From NCBI GenBank assembly GCA_964230255.1, contig CAXRGW010000021.1:1-15499 (forward strand): a stretch of 15,499 bases of DNA, written 5' to 3'. Shown piece by piece: positions 14,464-15,499 of this stretch (its first letter is position 1; each line of letters begins with the position of its first letter). The stretch comes from Alteromonas_E sp964230255. GTDB lineage: Bacteria; Pseudomonadota; Gammaproteobacteria; Enterobacterales; Alteromonadaceae. The notes below the pieces were generated by a model. The model was not told where the DNA came from, did not search any database, and was given only the letters and a program-made list of their open reading frames with translations. The translations under genes were made by a program, and so were the position numbers.

Positions 14464-15499
14464 ATGGCCAATAATAATTACCTATACATTCCCCATGCAG
14501 GGCCTGCACTGCTGGAAACTCCACTGTTGAATAAAGGCAGTGCGTTTAGCTCTGATGAGCGCGTTATGTTTAACTTGAACGGTTTGTTACCACCTCGCTA
14601 TGAAAGCATTCAAGAGCAAGTCGATCGCGCTTACATGCAGTACAAGAGCTTTGCCAATCCATTAAATAAGCACATCTATTTGCGTGCAATTCAAGATAAC
14701 AACGAAACCTTGTTCTATCGTTTAATTCAGTCTCACATCGATGAAATGATGCCAATCATTTATACCCCTACAGTAGGTGATGCCTGTGAGCAGTTCTCGG
14801 ATATTTATCGTTCTTCGCGCGGATTGTTTATTGCATACAGTGAGCGTCATCAAATTGATGATATTCTTCGCAACGCTACCAAGCGCAAAGTGAAAGTCGT
14901 AGTAGTTACTGATGGTGAGCGAATCTTAGGGCTCGGCGACCAGGGTATCGGTGGCATGGGTATCCCAATCGGGAAGCTCTCCCTGTACACCGCGTGCGGT
15001 GGTATAAGCCCCGCCTATACGTTGCCAGTTATGCTAGACGTAGGGACTAATAATCAGAAACTGCTTGATGACCCAATGTATATGGGGTCGCGCCATCCGC
15101 GTATCTCACAAGAAGAATATGACGAGTTCGTCGATCTGTTTATTCAAGCGGTTAAACGTCGCTGGCCAGAGGCAATGCTGCAGTTTGAGGATTTCGCTCA
15201 ACCGAATGCAATGCCGTTGCTAAGTCGCTATCGCGAAGAAATTTGCTGCTTTAATGATGACATTCAAGGTACGGCAGCGGTTACATTAGGAACCATATTG
15301 GCGGCATGTCGAGTGAAGCAATCTAAATTGTCGAAAATGAAAGTTGTATTTGTCGGTTCGGGCTCAGCCGGCTGTGGGATTGCCGAGATGCTGATCCAGC
15401 AAATGGTCAGCGAAGGTCTTGAAGATAGTGCAGCGAGAAAGCAGATCTTTATGGTCGATCGGTTTGGTCTCTTAACCGAAGGCATGGAAGGATTGCGCG
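14464..15499 (+). CDS. maeA: NAD-type malic enzyme, 5' part
   Basis: Malic enzyme decarboxylates malate to pyruvate with NAD+ reduction. The first 345 residues are visible and the frame is open at the right edge (full length about 560). Family landmarks are in order: IPHAGPALLETPLLNKGSAF (9-28), general acid Y100 in IIYTPTVGDACEQF, VTDGERILGLGDQGIGGMGI (148-167), general base K171, metal ligands E242 and D243 in QFEDFAQPNA, D266 in CCFNDDIQGTA, and the dinucleotide-binding VGSGSAGCG (297-305). The long form with these motifs is the MaeA/SfcA class rather than the MaeB fusion class; preference for NAD is inferred from the class. The ATG lies 37 nt after the mrcA stop with no terminator between. 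The ribosome site is weak, and a TATATA box at 14443-14448 lacks a clear -35, so cotranscription with mrcA is possible. Confidence 0.95.
   Translation, partial: MANNNYLYIPHAGPALLETPLLNKGSAFSSDERVMFNLNGLLPPRYESIQEQVDRAYMQYKSFANPLNKHIYLRAIQDNNETLFYRLIQSHIDEMMPIIYTPTVGDACEQFSDIYRSSRGLFIAYSERHQIDDILRNATKRKVKVVVVTDGERILGLGDQGIGGMGIPIGKLSLYTACGGISPAYTLPVMLDVGTNNQKLLDDPMYMGSRHPRISQEEYDEFVDLFIQAVKRRWPEAMLQFEDFAQPNAMPLLSRYREEICCFNDDIQGTAAVTLGTILAACRVKQSKLSKMKVVFVGSGSAGCGIAEMLIQQMVSEGLEDSAARKQIFMVDRFGLLTEGMEGLR

Noticed and set aside
1..15499. Mobile element, prophage, CRISPR, tRNA or rRNA
   Set aside because: No transposase or integrase motif, repeat array, tRNA cloverleaf or rRNA-like segment was seen; all gaps are under 300 nt and the genes are standard chromosomal ones.

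Overview
This window is chromosomal, housekeeping-type DNA from a gammaproteobacterium. The backbone is the pilM-N-O-P-Q / aroK-aroB / damX-like / dam series, read leftward, with a divergent class A penicillin-binding protein gene (mrcA/ponA) at its head. That arrangement, a Dam adenine methylase, and a DUF2780 (VcgC/VcgE-type) protein fit a marine gammaproteobacterium of the Alteromonadales/Vibrionales type. The exact genus cannot be set from sequence reading alone. Base composition looks moderate and even, and I see no IS element, phage gene, tRNA, rRNA or CRISPR array.

Layout. (1) Positions 2-412: the 3' part of a DUF2780 protein gene (+). (2) 477-926: a small leftward gene for an unassigned protein whose predicted pattern resembles a STAS/SpoIIAA-like fold. 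(3) 1079-2767: a rightward VWA-domain lipoprotein of the YfbK type. A perfect 9-bp inverted repeat lies over its likely -10 box. (4) The leftward block: dam (2764-3594), a damX-like SPOR protein (3676-5016), aroB (5070-6137), aroK (6159-6674), a strong bidirectional terminator (6862-6891), then pilQ, pilP, pilO, pilN and pilM (6908-11495), which overlap one another by 1-13 nt. (5) A 243-nt divergent control region (11496-11738) with two inverted repeats. (6) Rightward mrcA (11739-14426), followed after 37 nt by the 5' part of an NAD-type malic enzyme gene, maeA (14464 to the right edge).

How the genes work together. PilM (cytoplasmic), PilN and PilO (inner membrane), PilP (lipoprotein) and PilQ (outer-membrane secretin) form the alignment complex and outer pore of the type IV pilus. 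AroB and AroK carry out steps 2 and 5 of the shikimate pathway. The SPOR protein probably binds denuded septal peptidoglycan. Dam methylates GATC for mismatch repair and replication control. PBP1a polymerises and crosslinks peptidoglycan, and the malic enzyme links malate to pyruvate.

I do not see a clearly new multi-gene system. The items most worth checking are the operator-like palindrome before the VWA gene, the altered phosphate-2 motif of PilM, the missing Walker A in the damX-like protein, the inverted repeats in the pilM/mrcA control region, and the convergent overlap of dam with the VWA gene.
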